Source: Christensenella tenuis
GTDB taxonomy: Bacteria > Bacillota > Clostridia > Christensenellales > Christensenellaceae
Reading direction: 5' to 3'
Length of the DNA: 64,000 bases
Assembly: GCF_014287795.1 (NCBI RefSeq)
Contig: NZ_JACOON010000005.1
Coordinates: 186,001 to 250,000 of the forward strand
Shown: positions 15,980 to 23,389 of the stretch, piece after piece
How positions within the stretch are numbered: the stretch's first letter is position 1
Layout: each line of letters begins with the position of its first letter
Made by a program: the position numbers and the translations under genes
Notes under the pieces: generated by a model
What the model saw: only the letters and a program-made list of their open reading frames with translations
Databases searched by the model: none
What the model was told of the DNA's origin: nothing

Positions 15980-16792
15980 ATGGATTATTTATCGAGGGAC
16001 AGCGCGCCTTTTGGCGAGGCGCTTTGGGAAAAAATTGACGGCGCTGTTGTTGAAACGGCGCGCAGGAATTTGGTAGGACGCCGCTTTTTGACCGTCTTCG
16101 GGCCGCTTGGCGCGGGAGCGCAGAGCATCACGATTGACAGCAAAAAGAAAACAGAGGCCTTCGAAGACGGGATTGTCCGGACCGAAGGCAGGCAATATGC
16201 GGAAATTCCACAGGTCTATGACGATTTTATCCTTTTGTGGAGGGATATTGAAGCGAGCGGCAAAGAAGGATATCCAATGGATGTATCCTCGGCCATGACG
16301 GCTGCGGAATCAGTCGCCCGCAGGGAAGATAAGCTGATTTTTTTCGGCAACCAGGCGCTTGGGCTGACGGGCCTCGTTAACGCGCCGCATGCCAATAAGA
16401 TCAAACGGGGGGACTGGGCAACCGGTGAAAATGCGTTCGCGGATATTGCCAGGGGCCTTACTATGCTGAATGACAAAGGGTTTCTCGGACGGTATGCGCT
16501 GGTACTGAGCCCAGACCTTTATCTTGACCTCCAGCGGATCCAGCCGGGCACAGGCCTGATGGAGATCGACCGCGTTTCTACAATGGTGGAAGGCCGGGTA
16601 TTCCGTGCGCCGGTTCTCGGGATCAAGAAAGCGGTGCTGGTATGCTGTGAACCGCAGTATATGGATCTTGTTATCGGGCAGGACATACAGACGGCGTACC
16701 TCGAACTTGTGGATCTCAATCACCATATGCGCGTGCTGGAAACGGTGCTTCCGCGGTTGAAAGACCAGGAAGCGGTTGTGGTATTCGAATAA
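15980..16792 (+). CDS. Encapsulin shell protein (family 1)
   Basis: A 270-residue HK97-fold protein that self-assembles into a nanocompartment, probably the 60-subunit kind judging by its length. It starts MDYLSRDSAPFGEALWEKID with the N-terminal amphipathic helix that forms the inner cargo-docking surface, continues with LVGRRFLTVFGPLG, the E-loop region, RREDKLIFFGN and AGLTxx-like P-domain, and ends LVDLNHHMRVLETVLPRLKDQEAVVVFE, the usual family C-terminus. GGGAGGAAG precedes ATG. Co-transcribed with the ferritin-like cargo; together they store iron and protect against oxidative stress. Cytoplasmic. A strong terminator follows. Confidence 0.95.
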   Translation: MDYLSRDSAPFGEALWEKIDGAVVETARRNLVGRRFLTVFGPLGAGAQSITIDSKKKTEAFEDGIVRTEGRQYAEIPQVYDDFILLWRDIEASGKEGYPMDVSSAMTAAESVARREDKLIFFGNQALGLTGLVNAPHANKIKRGDWATGENAFADIARGLTMLNDKGFLGRYALVLSPDLYLDLQRIQPGTGLMEIDRVSTMVEGRVFRAPVLGIKKAVLVCCEPQYMDLVIGQDIQTAYLELVDLNHHMRVLETVLPRLKDQEAVVVFE

Positions 16793-16806
16793 ACAGAGTG
16801 ATTTTG

Positions 16807-16835
16807 AAAGGGCCTGCCAAAAGCGGGCCTTTTTT
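16807..16835 (+). terminator. Terminator of the encapsulin operon
   Basis: AAAGGGCCTGC..GCGGGCCTTTT, an 11-pair stem with wobbles, followed by T-run. Confidence 0.8.
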
Positions 16836-16850
16836 GTGATTTGAAAATGT

Positions 16851-16885
16851 CTTGCTTACAAAAACGTAATCTTATTGTAAGCAAG
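16851..16885. promoter_or_regulatory. 11-bp perfect inverted repeat, probable operator
   Basis: CTTGCTTACAA and TTGTAAGCAAG are exact complements separated by 13 bases, 65 bases before a two-gene set of membrane microproteins. The size and spacing fit a dimeric repressor site (for example TetR- or GntR-like). No regulator gene lies beside it. Confidence 0.6.
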
Positions 16886-16950
16886 AGAAATAGCGGGATT
16901 TCGTCCAAAGAAGTACGATAGAATCAGAAAAAGATAAGGAGGACGAAACC

Positions 16951-17118
16951 ATGAAACGAATTCTGTTTTGGTTGATTATAGGGGCGACGGTGCTCATGAC
17001 GCTGGTTTACACGGGGACGAGGACGGTTGCGGGTGTATTTAAAAAGGAAAAGAAAGAAGGAAAGAGCGAACAAGTAAGCGCCTTGATGCGGGATGCGAGA
17101 TGCGCGATGATCAAATAA
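16951..17118 (+). CDS. 55-residue single-span membrane protein
   Basis: MKRILFWLIIGATVLMTLVY then a charged tail (KKEKKEGKSEQ) and RDARCAMIK at the end. One hydrophobic helix near the N-terminus with no cleavage site suggests a small inner-membrane protein with a cytoplasmic basic tail containing one Cys. AAGGAGG lies nine bases before the ATG, a very good site. The next microprotein gene starts 14 bases after its stop; both follow the inverted-repeat operator. No family recognised. The strong sites and paired layout argue that it is real. Confidence 0.6.
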   Translation: MKRILFWLIIGATVLMTLVYTGTRTVAGVFKKEKKEGKSEQVSALMRDARCAMIK

Positions 17119-17132
17119 AGGAGGGAACAGGA

Positions 17133-17258
17133 ATGAAAAAGATGAAAAAAGTGTTATATACGGCAGGTGTGCTGATTGGAACGGTTTTCCTGGTTACGGC
17201 AGGAGCGAACGAGAAAGAGACACTTGAACTCCTGCCGGATTATAAAGAAAAGCATTGA
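17133..17258 (+). CDS. 41-residue membrane microprotein
   Basis: MKKMKKVLYTAGVLIGTVFL then VTAGANEKETLELLPDYKEKH: a basic N-terminus, a hydrophobic segment and a short acidic tail, either a signal anchor or an exported peptide cut near TAGA. AAGGAGG precedes the ATG by eight bases. Second gene of the pair, ended by a strong terminator three bases after the stop codon. Function unknown. Confidence 0.6.
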   Translation: MKKMKKVLYTAGVLIGTVFLVTAGANEKETLELLPDYKEKH

Positions 17259-17260
17259 TA

Positions 17261-17294
17261 AAAGCCGTGGGATTGACCTTCCCGCGGCTTTTTT
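17261..17294 (+). terminator. Terminator after the microprotein pair
   Basis: AAGCCGTGGG pairs with CCCGCGGCTT (one wobble) followed by TTTTTT. Confidence 0.85.
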
Positions 17295-17343
17295 GATGCA
17301 GGTTCAGTATGAAAATATCCCGGATATAAAGTATAGGTTCTTT

Positions 17344-17877
17344 CTATTTGAAAAGCACAACCCCTGTATTCGTCACCGTGTTCGGGCCATGGATATATTC
17401 GAGTCCGCATTTTGCACATAACACGGATACATTAATACCGCATGCCTCCACCGATACGTTTTTCCGGTCGGGAAAACGGCAGGGATCATCGGGATAGGTA
17501 CATTCCGGGCACAGGTTGCAGCCGCCCGCACCCAGTACGAGCGAATCCGGCGCATTTTCTTTCATAAAAGCGCGGATGCCGTCCGATATCTTGCCGAAAA
17601 TATTTCCGGCTTTCATCATTCCTTCATAGTCGAAGGAATCCTCGAGCGCACCGACGTATTGATAGACAATGCCGCGCGGATACTTCTGTGCCTTGCGCGC
17701 GAGCTCATCTACCTCGCCGCAGCCGGGCGGGCAGCCCCAGTTTGTGCCATATGCACCGCAGCTGTTCATCTCGCACAAGGTACGCAGCTCGGGTGAAAAT
17801 TTGATTTTAGCTACCTCGATGGGGGCGGTATGCATAGCGCCCAAACGATGCAGTTCTTCCGTAATTCTCTGTTCCAT
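17344..17877 (-). CDS. DUF2284 predicted metal-binding protein
   Basis: A 177-residue cysteine-rich protein of the DUF2284 family. Cysteines are arranged in four groups: EMNSCGAYGTNWGCPPGCG near 38-53, GGCNLCPECTYPDDPCRFP around 118-133, VEACGIN, and LCAKCGLEY near the C-terminus. This pattern suggests two iron-sulfur clusters or zinc sites. Members in anaerobes often accompany corrinoid or Fe-S enzymes, but no biochemical role is established. Start ATG follows AGGAGA. Monocistronic, with its terminator unclear; upstream divergent space of about 230 bases. Confidence 0.85.
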   Translation of the reverse strand: MEQRITEELHRLGAMHTAPIEVAKIKFSPELRTLCEMNSCGAYGTNWGCPPGCGEVDELARKAQKYPRGIVYQYVGALEDSFDYEGMMKAGNIFGKISDGIRAFMKENAPDSLVLGAGGCNLCPECTYPDDPCRFPDRKNVSVEACGINVSVLCAKCGLEYIHGPNTVTNTGVVLFK

Positions 17878-17992
17878 AGGAAAATCTCCTTGCGCAAAAA
17901 ATGCAAATGAAAGTTATTAAATTACATTATAACATAAAGGCTGTAAATGAGAAGAGTAAATTCAAAGAACCCCTATTTGCTTTCCTGCAAAC

Positions 17993-18019
17993 AAAAAACC
18001 GGCGCAAGGCCGGTTTTTT
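17993..18019. terminator. Bidirectional-looking terminator
   Basis: AAAAAACCGGC-gcaa-GGCCGGTTTTTT. It ends the glycosidase transcript (minus strand, about 90 bases after the stop) and can also act on the plus strand. Confidence 0.8.
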
Positions 18020-18110
18020 GCTGATTGGGGGTATGTATTGTTTTGGCGCCACTTCAGCCCGTAGGCGTCTGTGACATAATATATATACCCTGTGTTTTTC
18101 GAAGTAAACA

Positions 18111-20489
18111 CTATTTTTTCGATTTTATTTTTTGCTTCCTGCGTTTCCGGTAGGCGGAGAAAAAGGCAAGCAGGCCCATAAAGATCTGGCCGTTCACAAT
18201 CATCAGTACGCCGCGCGCCATTCCATAGGTAAAAAAACCGCCGGACATGGATACAAGAACCCGCATCGGGTTTTCTTCCAAGAGCTGGAGCATAATTTCA
18301 TGGCCCATATATCCGCCCGGATCGATATGCTTTTCTACAAACCGGGAGACCAGCCGGTGCACCGTGCGCCCTATCGCGACGGAATCAAAGTCCTTTAATG
18401 TGGCGTTGATAGTAAACGGATGGATACGGAAAGTAATATGAGGGATTTTTTCAAACAGGCTGTAAAATTGCACCGCATCCCAGTGGCCGTCCGCGGATAC
18501 CGGATATCCGGGCAGCGGCTCTCCGGCCGGGATTTCCACAATGACGCCCAGCCGCAGGTCGCGCGAGGAAGCGCCAATCAGCACGTGCGCGTCCTGCATC
18601 AGCCGCCAGCCATCCGAAAAAAAGGAAAAATCACGGTCAGTAAGCGTAAAGGAAACGCGCTTGCTTTCACCGGGCTGCAAAAACACCTTTTCAAAACCAC
18701 ATAGCTTCTTTACAGGAGATTCTTCCGCGCGCACGTAACATTGCACAATTTCCGCCCCGGCAATCCCGCCCGTGTTGCGGATGAGGGCGCTGACCGTCAC
18801 TGTGCCACCGGGCGCCAGGCTTCCGGCGTCCGTGCGCATATCGGCATATTCAAAAGATGTGTAGGAAAGTCCGAAACCGAAGGGAAAAAGGACGTCCTTT
18901 TCCGCCGCGTCGTAATAACGGTATCCCACATAAATACTTTCGCGGTATTCCACGTTATGCCGGTCATCCGAAAAGAAATGGTAAGACGGATTATCGGCAA
19001 GCCGGAGGGGATAAGTTTCCGCAAGCTTTCCGCTTGGATTCACTTCCCCCGTCAGGATTTGGGCCATTGCGGACGCGCCGGCTTCTCCGCCAAGATAACA
19101 GTTTACAAGGGCGGAAACAGAAGAAAGCCACGGCATTTCTACCGGCGCACCTCCACACAATAAAAGCACAACAGGCTTAATTTTGGAAATGCGCTCGATC
19201 AGTTCAGCCTGATTTTGCGGAATATGCATGTGCGTCCGGTCAATTCCTTCCATCTCGTAACGCGGGGGAAGCCCGGCAATAATGACCGCAACATCACAGC
19301 CGCCCGCCGTGCGCTCCGCCTCGGCAACCAGCGCTTCATCCACTGTGTCGTTTTCAAGGGAAAATCCCTGCGCATAAGTATAACAAATTCCATGCCTGCG
19401 GAATGCGTCCATTGCATTTTCAAGATTTGCAGGATGAATCATCGAGCTTCCTGCGCCCTGGTAACGCGGTTTTTCTGCGAACTGACCAAGCAGGGCAACC
19501 TTTGTGCCGGGTTTTAACGGAAGGAAACCGTCGTTTTTCAGCAAAACTGCGCTTTCCGCGGCTGCACGCCGCGCAAGCGCATGGTTTTTTTCCATACTGC
19601 ACTGGTAAGGAAGTTTCTTGTTTTCCGCGCATCGGAACACAAAGGAGAGGATACGCCGCACACACGCGTCCAGATCCGCTTCGTCGAGCGTGCCGCTTTT
19701 TACGGCGCGCATAATACGGTTTGTATTTTCTTCGCCGGAATAAGGCATTTCAAGATCGAGGCCCGCGGCGATTCCCTTTTCCCGGTTATAGCACGCGCCC
19801 CAGTCGGAAACCACCAAGCCGTCATATCCCCATTCCCCGCGAAGCAGATCGCGGATCAGCGCGGGAGTCTCACCGCAATAGGAGCCATTCAGCATGTTGT
19901 ATGCGCTCATAACTGCATAAGGCTTTCCTTTTTTGACAGCGCGCTCAAAACCATCAAGATAAATTTCGCGCAGGGCCCGCTGGTCTACGATTGAATTTGA
20001 AACCATACGGAAATATTCGCGGTTGTTGGCCGCAAAGTGTTTCAGGCATGCGCCCGTCCCCGTGCTTTGAATCCCCTGAATCATGGCCGCGCCAAGTTCG
20101 CCTGCCAGCATGGGGTCTTCGGAAAAATATTCAAAATTCCGGCCGCATAAGGGTGAACGCTTAATGTTGATTCCCGGGCCGAGCACCATGGAAATTCCCT
20201 GTTTACGCGCTTCGCTGCCGAGGGCGGCTCCCATTTCATGCAAAAGATCCCTGTCCCACGAACAGGCCGTTGTAGAAGCGGCGGGGAAGCAGGTTGCGGG
20301 TACGGACTGCTCGAGCATGGCCGTACTTTCGTCGTATTGTTTGCGCAGGCCGTGCGGGCCGTCTGTCATCAGGACGCTGGGAATACCGTGTTCTTTTATG
20401 GGAAATGTATTCCATGCATCGAGCCCGGAGCAAAGGTCTGCTTTTTGCTCGAGAGTAAGCTGCGAAATAATAGCGTCAATCTGTTCCAT
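18111..20489 (-). CDS. Glycoside hydrolase family 3 (beta-glucosidase-like) with C-terminal membrane segment
   Basis: A 792-residue GH3 enzyme. The N-terminal TIM-barrel has KHFAANN (150-156) and GLVVSDWGA with the catalytic nucleophile Asp229; the GH3 C-terminal alpha/beta domain (about 330-560) contains VAVIIAGLP and CGGAPVEMPW; a fibronectin-III-like domain follows (about 590-665). The last 40 residues hold a hydrophobic stretch (GVLMIVNGQIFMGLLAFF) and a very basic tail. There is no N-terminal signal peptide, so the enzyme is probably cytoplasmic and membrane-tethered at its C-terminus. Start chosen at MEQIDAII because GAAAGGA precedes it. Likely splits beta-glucosides or related glycosides taken up by the cell. 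Confidence 0.9.
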   Translation of the reverse strand: MEQIDAIISQLTLEQKADLCSGLDAWNTFPIKEHGIPSVLMTDGPHGLRKQYDESTAMLEQSVPATCFPAASTTACSWDRDLLHEMGAALGSEARKQGISMVLGPGINIKRSPLCGRNFEYFSEDPMLAGELGAAMIQGIQSTGTGACLKHFAANNREYFRMVSNSIVDQRALREIYLDGFERAVKKGKPYAVMSAYNMLNGSYCGETPALIRDLLRGEWGYDGLVVSDWGACYNREKGIAAGLDLEMPYSGEENTNRIMRAVKSGTLDEADLDACVRRILSFVFRCAENKKLPYQCSMEKNHALARRAAAESAVLLKNDGFLPLKPGTKVALLGQFAEKPRYQGAGSSMIHPANLENAMDAFRRHGICYTYAQGFSLENDTVDEALVAEAERTAGGCDVAVIIAGLPPRYEMEGIDRTHMHIPQNQAELIERISKIKPVVLLLCGGAPVEMPWLSSVSALVNCYLGGEAGASAMAQILTGEVNPSGKLAETYPLRLADNPSYHFFSDDRHNVEYRESIYVGYRYYDAAEKDVLFPFGFGLSYTSFEYADMRTDAGSLAPGGTVTVSALIRNTGGIAGAEIVQCYVRAEESPVKKLCGFEKVFLQPGESKRVSFTLTDRDFSFFSDGWRLMQDAHVLIGASSRDLRLGVIVEIPAGEPLPGYPVSADGHWDAVQFYSLFEKIPHITFRIHPFTINATLKDFDSVAIGRTVHRLVSRFVEKHIDPGGYMGHEIMLQLLEENPMRVLVSMSGGFFTYGMARGVLMIVNGQIFMGLLAFFSAYRKRRKQKIKSKK

Positions 20490-20670
20490 AAACCATATCC
20501 TTTCATGAATATACATTATTATACCATATGTCGGCAGGCGCAAAACGGACAGAAAAGATTTGGAGAACTCACATTGGCCATAATTTTTTCATAAAATCGA
20601 AAAAAGCCTTTTAGAACGGTAGATTATGGGTTATTTATTACGCAAATATTACAAAAAAGTTAAAAAACTA

Positions 20671-20699
20671 TAGACAACTCAAAAAAAATGTAGTATACT
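20671..20699 (+). promoter_or_regulatory. Promoter of the NlpC/P60 gene
   Basis: TAGACA, 17-base spacer, TATACT: five of six matches in each box. Transcription would start near 20706, just before a small TTCGC-ggaa-GCGAA hairpin in the leader. Confidence 0.75.
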
Positions 20700-20738
20700 C
20701 ATAACAAATTCGCGGAAGCGAACAAAAAGGAGACCAAC

Positions 20739-22211
20739 ATGATTAAGCCATTTGGGAAACACAGAACGTTTGTCAGAGCCAGACGTAACGGCAACGTTTC
20801 CTCGAATAGCGAAAGCGTGTCCCGCGCGGCGGTGCGTTATCGCGTCAGAAAGAAGAAACGTTTGTTTACGGTGGTTACGGTTGCTGTGGCCTCGGTGATG
20901 ATTCCGATCATGATCGCGTCGGCTGCAACCGGAGACATGAAGATGACTCCGCAGCCGGAGCCTACGGCACAGGTGCAGGCAGTAGCACAGCCGCAGGAAA
21001 CGGAAGAACAGCCAGACTCTGCGGCTACGGAAGCACCAAAACTCACGGAAACAACACAGTCGGCGGCTCCCGTTGCATCCGAAAGTTCGGCGGTGACAGC
21101 GCAGGGTGAGACGACTCAGCCGGCAGCACCGGCAGAGCAGACGCCTGCGGTGGAAGAGCAACAGCCTGTCGTTACCTACATGGAAGGCATGACCGATGAG
21201 AAAGTCCGTGAAATTCAGCAAAGATTGATGGACCTCTACTACATGGGCCGGGATGAGACAACCGACTATTTCGGACCGCAGACCAACCAGGCGCTTAAGT
21301 ATTTCCAGCGCAAGCACGGCCTTGCGGTAGACGGCGCAGCAGGCCCGGAGACCATGGCGCTGCTCTTCTCTGAAAACGCAAAAGAATATTCTATGGCGCT
21401 CGGCGCGGCAGGCGCGGATGTGGAAAACATGCAGGAACGCCTGATCGAACTTGGCTACCCGATTTCTGAGGCAACCGGTTATTTCGGGGAAGAAACTGAA
21501 AAAGCGGTGAAGTACTTCCAGAGAATGAGCGGCCTTGTGGAAGACGGCAGCGTCGGACACATGACCGAGGAACTGCTCTACTCCGATCAGGCTGAAAAGT
21601 CGCTTGAATATGAACAGATCCAGGCGGAAAAGGAAGCGGCAAAGCAGCCTGCTGAACCTTCGGAAGAAGCGAAGCAGGAAGAAAGCGGCAGCAAGGAAGA
21701 CACTTCCTCCGATTCCGGCAAAGAGGAAAGCAGCAACAGCGGCAGCAGTGAAGAAGAAAGCAACGATTCTTCACAGGAAGACAGCGCGCCCGCGGAAGAT
21801 AACTCTTCCTCTTCTGAGGATTCCGGCGACACACCTTCCTATACGGCGGATGCCGGCTCCGTAGAAGCGTTTATTGCAGTTGCGGAAGCGCAGCTGGGTA
21901 AGCCGTATGTGCTTGGAGGAAAAGGACCGAACTCGTTTGACTGCTCGGGACTGATCTACTATGCGCTCCGGGAAAGCGGCAATGACGTTCCCTATAGAAC
22001 GTCGGCAGGCTGGAGAAATACGGATTATCCGACAATCACCAGCATCAGCGATTTGCAGCGCGGCGATATTATTTGCATGGACGGCCACGTGGCAATCTAT
22101 CTTGGAGATAATATGGTACTCGATGCATCCTCGAGCCAGAATGCGATGGTAACAAGGGAATTTGGTTCCTGGTTCAGGAACGGCTTCATTTGTGCGAAGC
22201 GTCCCTTGTAA
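20739..22211 (+). CDS. Secreted NlpC/P60 endopeptidase with two peptidoglycan-binding domains
   Basis: A 490-residue exported wall hydrolase. Residues 1-40 are basic, 42-63 a hydrophobic signal segment. A Pro/Gln/Ala-rich linker runs to about 145. Two peptidoglycan-binding type 1 repeats follow (about 150-210 and 225-285), each with an NxxALKYFQRxxGLxVDG-like core. A long Ser/Glu/Asp-rich linker (290-370) leads to the NlpC/P60 domain, with Cys402 in NSFDCSGLIYY and His450 in DGHVAIYLG as catalytic pair; it would cut the gamma-D-Glu-diamino acid bond. AAAAGGAG precedes ATG. Stands alone, well terminated. Likely a cell-separation or remodelling enzyme. Confidence 0.93.
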   Translation: MIKPFGKHRTFVRARRNGNVSSNSESVSRAAVRYRVRKKKRLFTVVTVAVASVMIPIMIASAATGDMKMTPQPEPTAQVQAVAQPQETEEQPDSAATEAPKLTETTQSAAPVASESSAVTAQGETTQPAAPAEQTPAVEEQQPVVTYMEGMTDEKVREIQQRLMDLYYMGRDETTDYFGPQTNQALKYFQRKHGLAVDGAAGPETMALLFSENAKEYSMALGAAGADVENMQERLIELGYPISEATGYFGEETEKAVKYFQRMSGLVEDGSVGHMTEELLYSDQAEKSLEYEQIQAEKEAAKQPAEPSEEAKQEESGSKEDTSSDSGKEESSNSGSSEEESNDSSQEDSAPAEDNSSSSEDSGDTPSYTADAGSVEAFIAVAEAQLGKPYVLGGKGPNSFDCSGLIYYALRESGNDVPYRTSAGWRNTDYPTITSISDLQRGDIICMDGHVAIYLGDNMVLDASSSQNAMVTREFGSWFRNGFICAKRPL

Positions 22212-22241
22212 GGCAGAATGAGATAGACTTAAGGCTTACTG

Positions 22242-22272
22242 AAACCCCTGCTTTTTAAAGCGGGGGTTTTTT
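22242..22272 (+). terminator. Terminator of the NlpC/P60 gene
   Basis: AAACCCCTGCTTT..AAGCGGGGGTTTTTT, a long stem with T-run. Confidence 0.85.
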
Positions 22273-22282
22273 GTATCATGAA

Positions 22283-22397
22283 AACCCCGCGCTAAGCGTG
22301 GGGTTCCGTAAAGCTTAAAGCTATGGGAAGAGAACCCCTCCGTTTGATAAAATAACCTTGCGGCCTGACAACTGCAAGGAAAGAAACGGAGGGTTCC
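22283..22397. repeat. Left-end hairpins of an IS200/IS605-type element
   Basis: AACCCCGCGC-taa-GCGTGGGGTT (22283-22305) is a perfect ten-pair hairpin including one wobble, and GAACCCCTCCGTTT (22332-22345) pairs with AAACGGAGGGTTC (22384-22396) across 38 bases. Subterminal hairpins before the transposase are the hallmark of IS200/IS605 left ends, where TnpA recognises single-stranded structures. Confidence 0.6.
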
Positions 22398-22616
22398 AAA
22401 TGGAACTGCAAATATCATATCGTATTTGCACCAAAGTATAGAAGACAGGCATTTTATGGGGAGAAAAGAAGAGAAGCAGGAGAAATATTGAGAAAATTAT
22501 GTGAATGGAAGGAAGTGAAGATAATAGAAGCAGAGGTATGTATAGACCATGTGCATATGCTATTGGAGGTACCACCCAAAATGAGCGTTTCCGGTATTGC
22601 GGGTAATCGTAATCAA
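22386..22616 (+). pseudogene. TnpA fragment (IS200/IS605, Y1 transposase)
   Basis: The frame reads GSKWNCKYHIVFAPKYRRQA, then about 45 residues to VCIDHVHMLLEVPPKMSVSG. KYHIVFAPKYR and the HUH-type H-V-H pair are the signature of Y1-transposases that move single-stranded DNA. No start codon is in frame upstream, and after PPKMSVSGI the sequence leaves the family; the second half with the catalytic Tyr is missing. It is a dead remnant. No orfB/TnpB-like gene is near. The neighbouring hairpins are consistent with an old left end. Confidence 0.75.
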
Positions 22617-23056
22617 TCAAAGCTGTTGTTTGCGGGCAGGGGCGGCGTGTGTGCCCGCAGGCCCACTCATACAGCCGCGCATTCCGCGTGCGGTAAAACC
22701 GCGAACTCAAAAAAGCGTCCAGCAGCGAATTCGATGGAATTTTCCAGACAAGCTCATAATGCATTTTATTCCATTTATGATATGATGACGGACTCCACCG
22801 CGGGCGCGCTAAACCACAGCGGACCGGGCAGCGCATATTGCGGCGCGGTAGACAGGGAACGTTAGTTCCCATTCGGAAAGGAACGGGAAGGCTGGTATTT
22901 GCCGGGGGCCGCCAAACGGGCTGTGGAGATAAAACACGTCGTGTAGCTGCCGGAAAGACTTGATCCGGAAAAGCGGATACATGCTCGTGGGTCCGGCTGC
23001 TTTGGCTTTGCCGTCTGGCCTGCACAGACTTGCCCAAGCCCCGAACCTTCTGCAAC
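22617..23056. other. Gene-free stretch after the transposase remnant
   Basis: About 440 GC-rich bases with no supported gene on either strand. It may be decayed insertion DNA; no right-end hairpin of the IS200-type element could be identified with confidence. Confidence 0.4.
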
Positions 23057-23094
23057 AAAAAACAGGCGAGTGCTTGCGCGCTTGCCTGTTTTTT
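23057..23094 (-). terminator. Terminator of the flavoenzyme-ferredoxin operon
   Basis: AAAAAACAGGCGAG..CTTGCCTGTTTTTT; on the minus strand it lies 55 bases beyond the ferredoxin stop codon. Confidence 0.8.
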
Positions 23095-23149
23095 CCTTTC
23101 GGGCTGTTCTTAGAAAGACAGCCTCTTTTCTTTAGGGTTTTCCCATTTC

Positions 23150-23320
23150 TTATTCGGGATATGCCGCGTGGGTTGGGCATTCGATTTCACATGCATAACA
23201 ATCGATGCATTTATCCCTGTCGATCTCCATATGCTTTTCGCCTTCGTGAATCGCGTGCACAGGGCACAATTTTACGCATCTTCCGCAGTTGATGCAATCG
23301 TCGTCTATTGTTCTTGCCAT
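23150..23320 (-). CDS. 2[4Fe-4S] ferredoxin
   Basis: A 56-residue clostridial-type ferredoxin starting MARTIDDDCINCGRC. Two cluster motifs are readable: CINCGRCVKLCP (residues 9-20) and CIDCYACEIECP (38-49), each CxxCxxC...CP. AAGGTGG precedes ATG. It lies 69 bases downstream of the Old Yellow Enzyme gene on the same strand and ahead of a terminator, so it probably passes electrons to or from that flavoenzyme. Short but unmistakable. Confidence 0.92.
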   Translation of the reverse strand: MARTIDDDCINCGRCVKLCPVHAIHEGEKHMEIDRDKCIDCYACEIECPTHAAYPE

Positions 23321-23389
23321 AATATTGCCACCTTTCTGCTTAGTATAGACCGTTCCATATTTCTCCTGCTGCCGGTTTTCGTTCCGGGA

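Noticed and set aside
20679..21560. A 293-codon minus-strand open frame
   Set aside because: Antisense to the NlpC/P60 gene; Arg/Cys/His-rich as expected for a reverse frame.
22386..23056. An intact IS200/IS605 insertion sequence
   Set aside because: The transposase lacks a start and its C-terminal half with the catalytic Tyr; no right end is visible.
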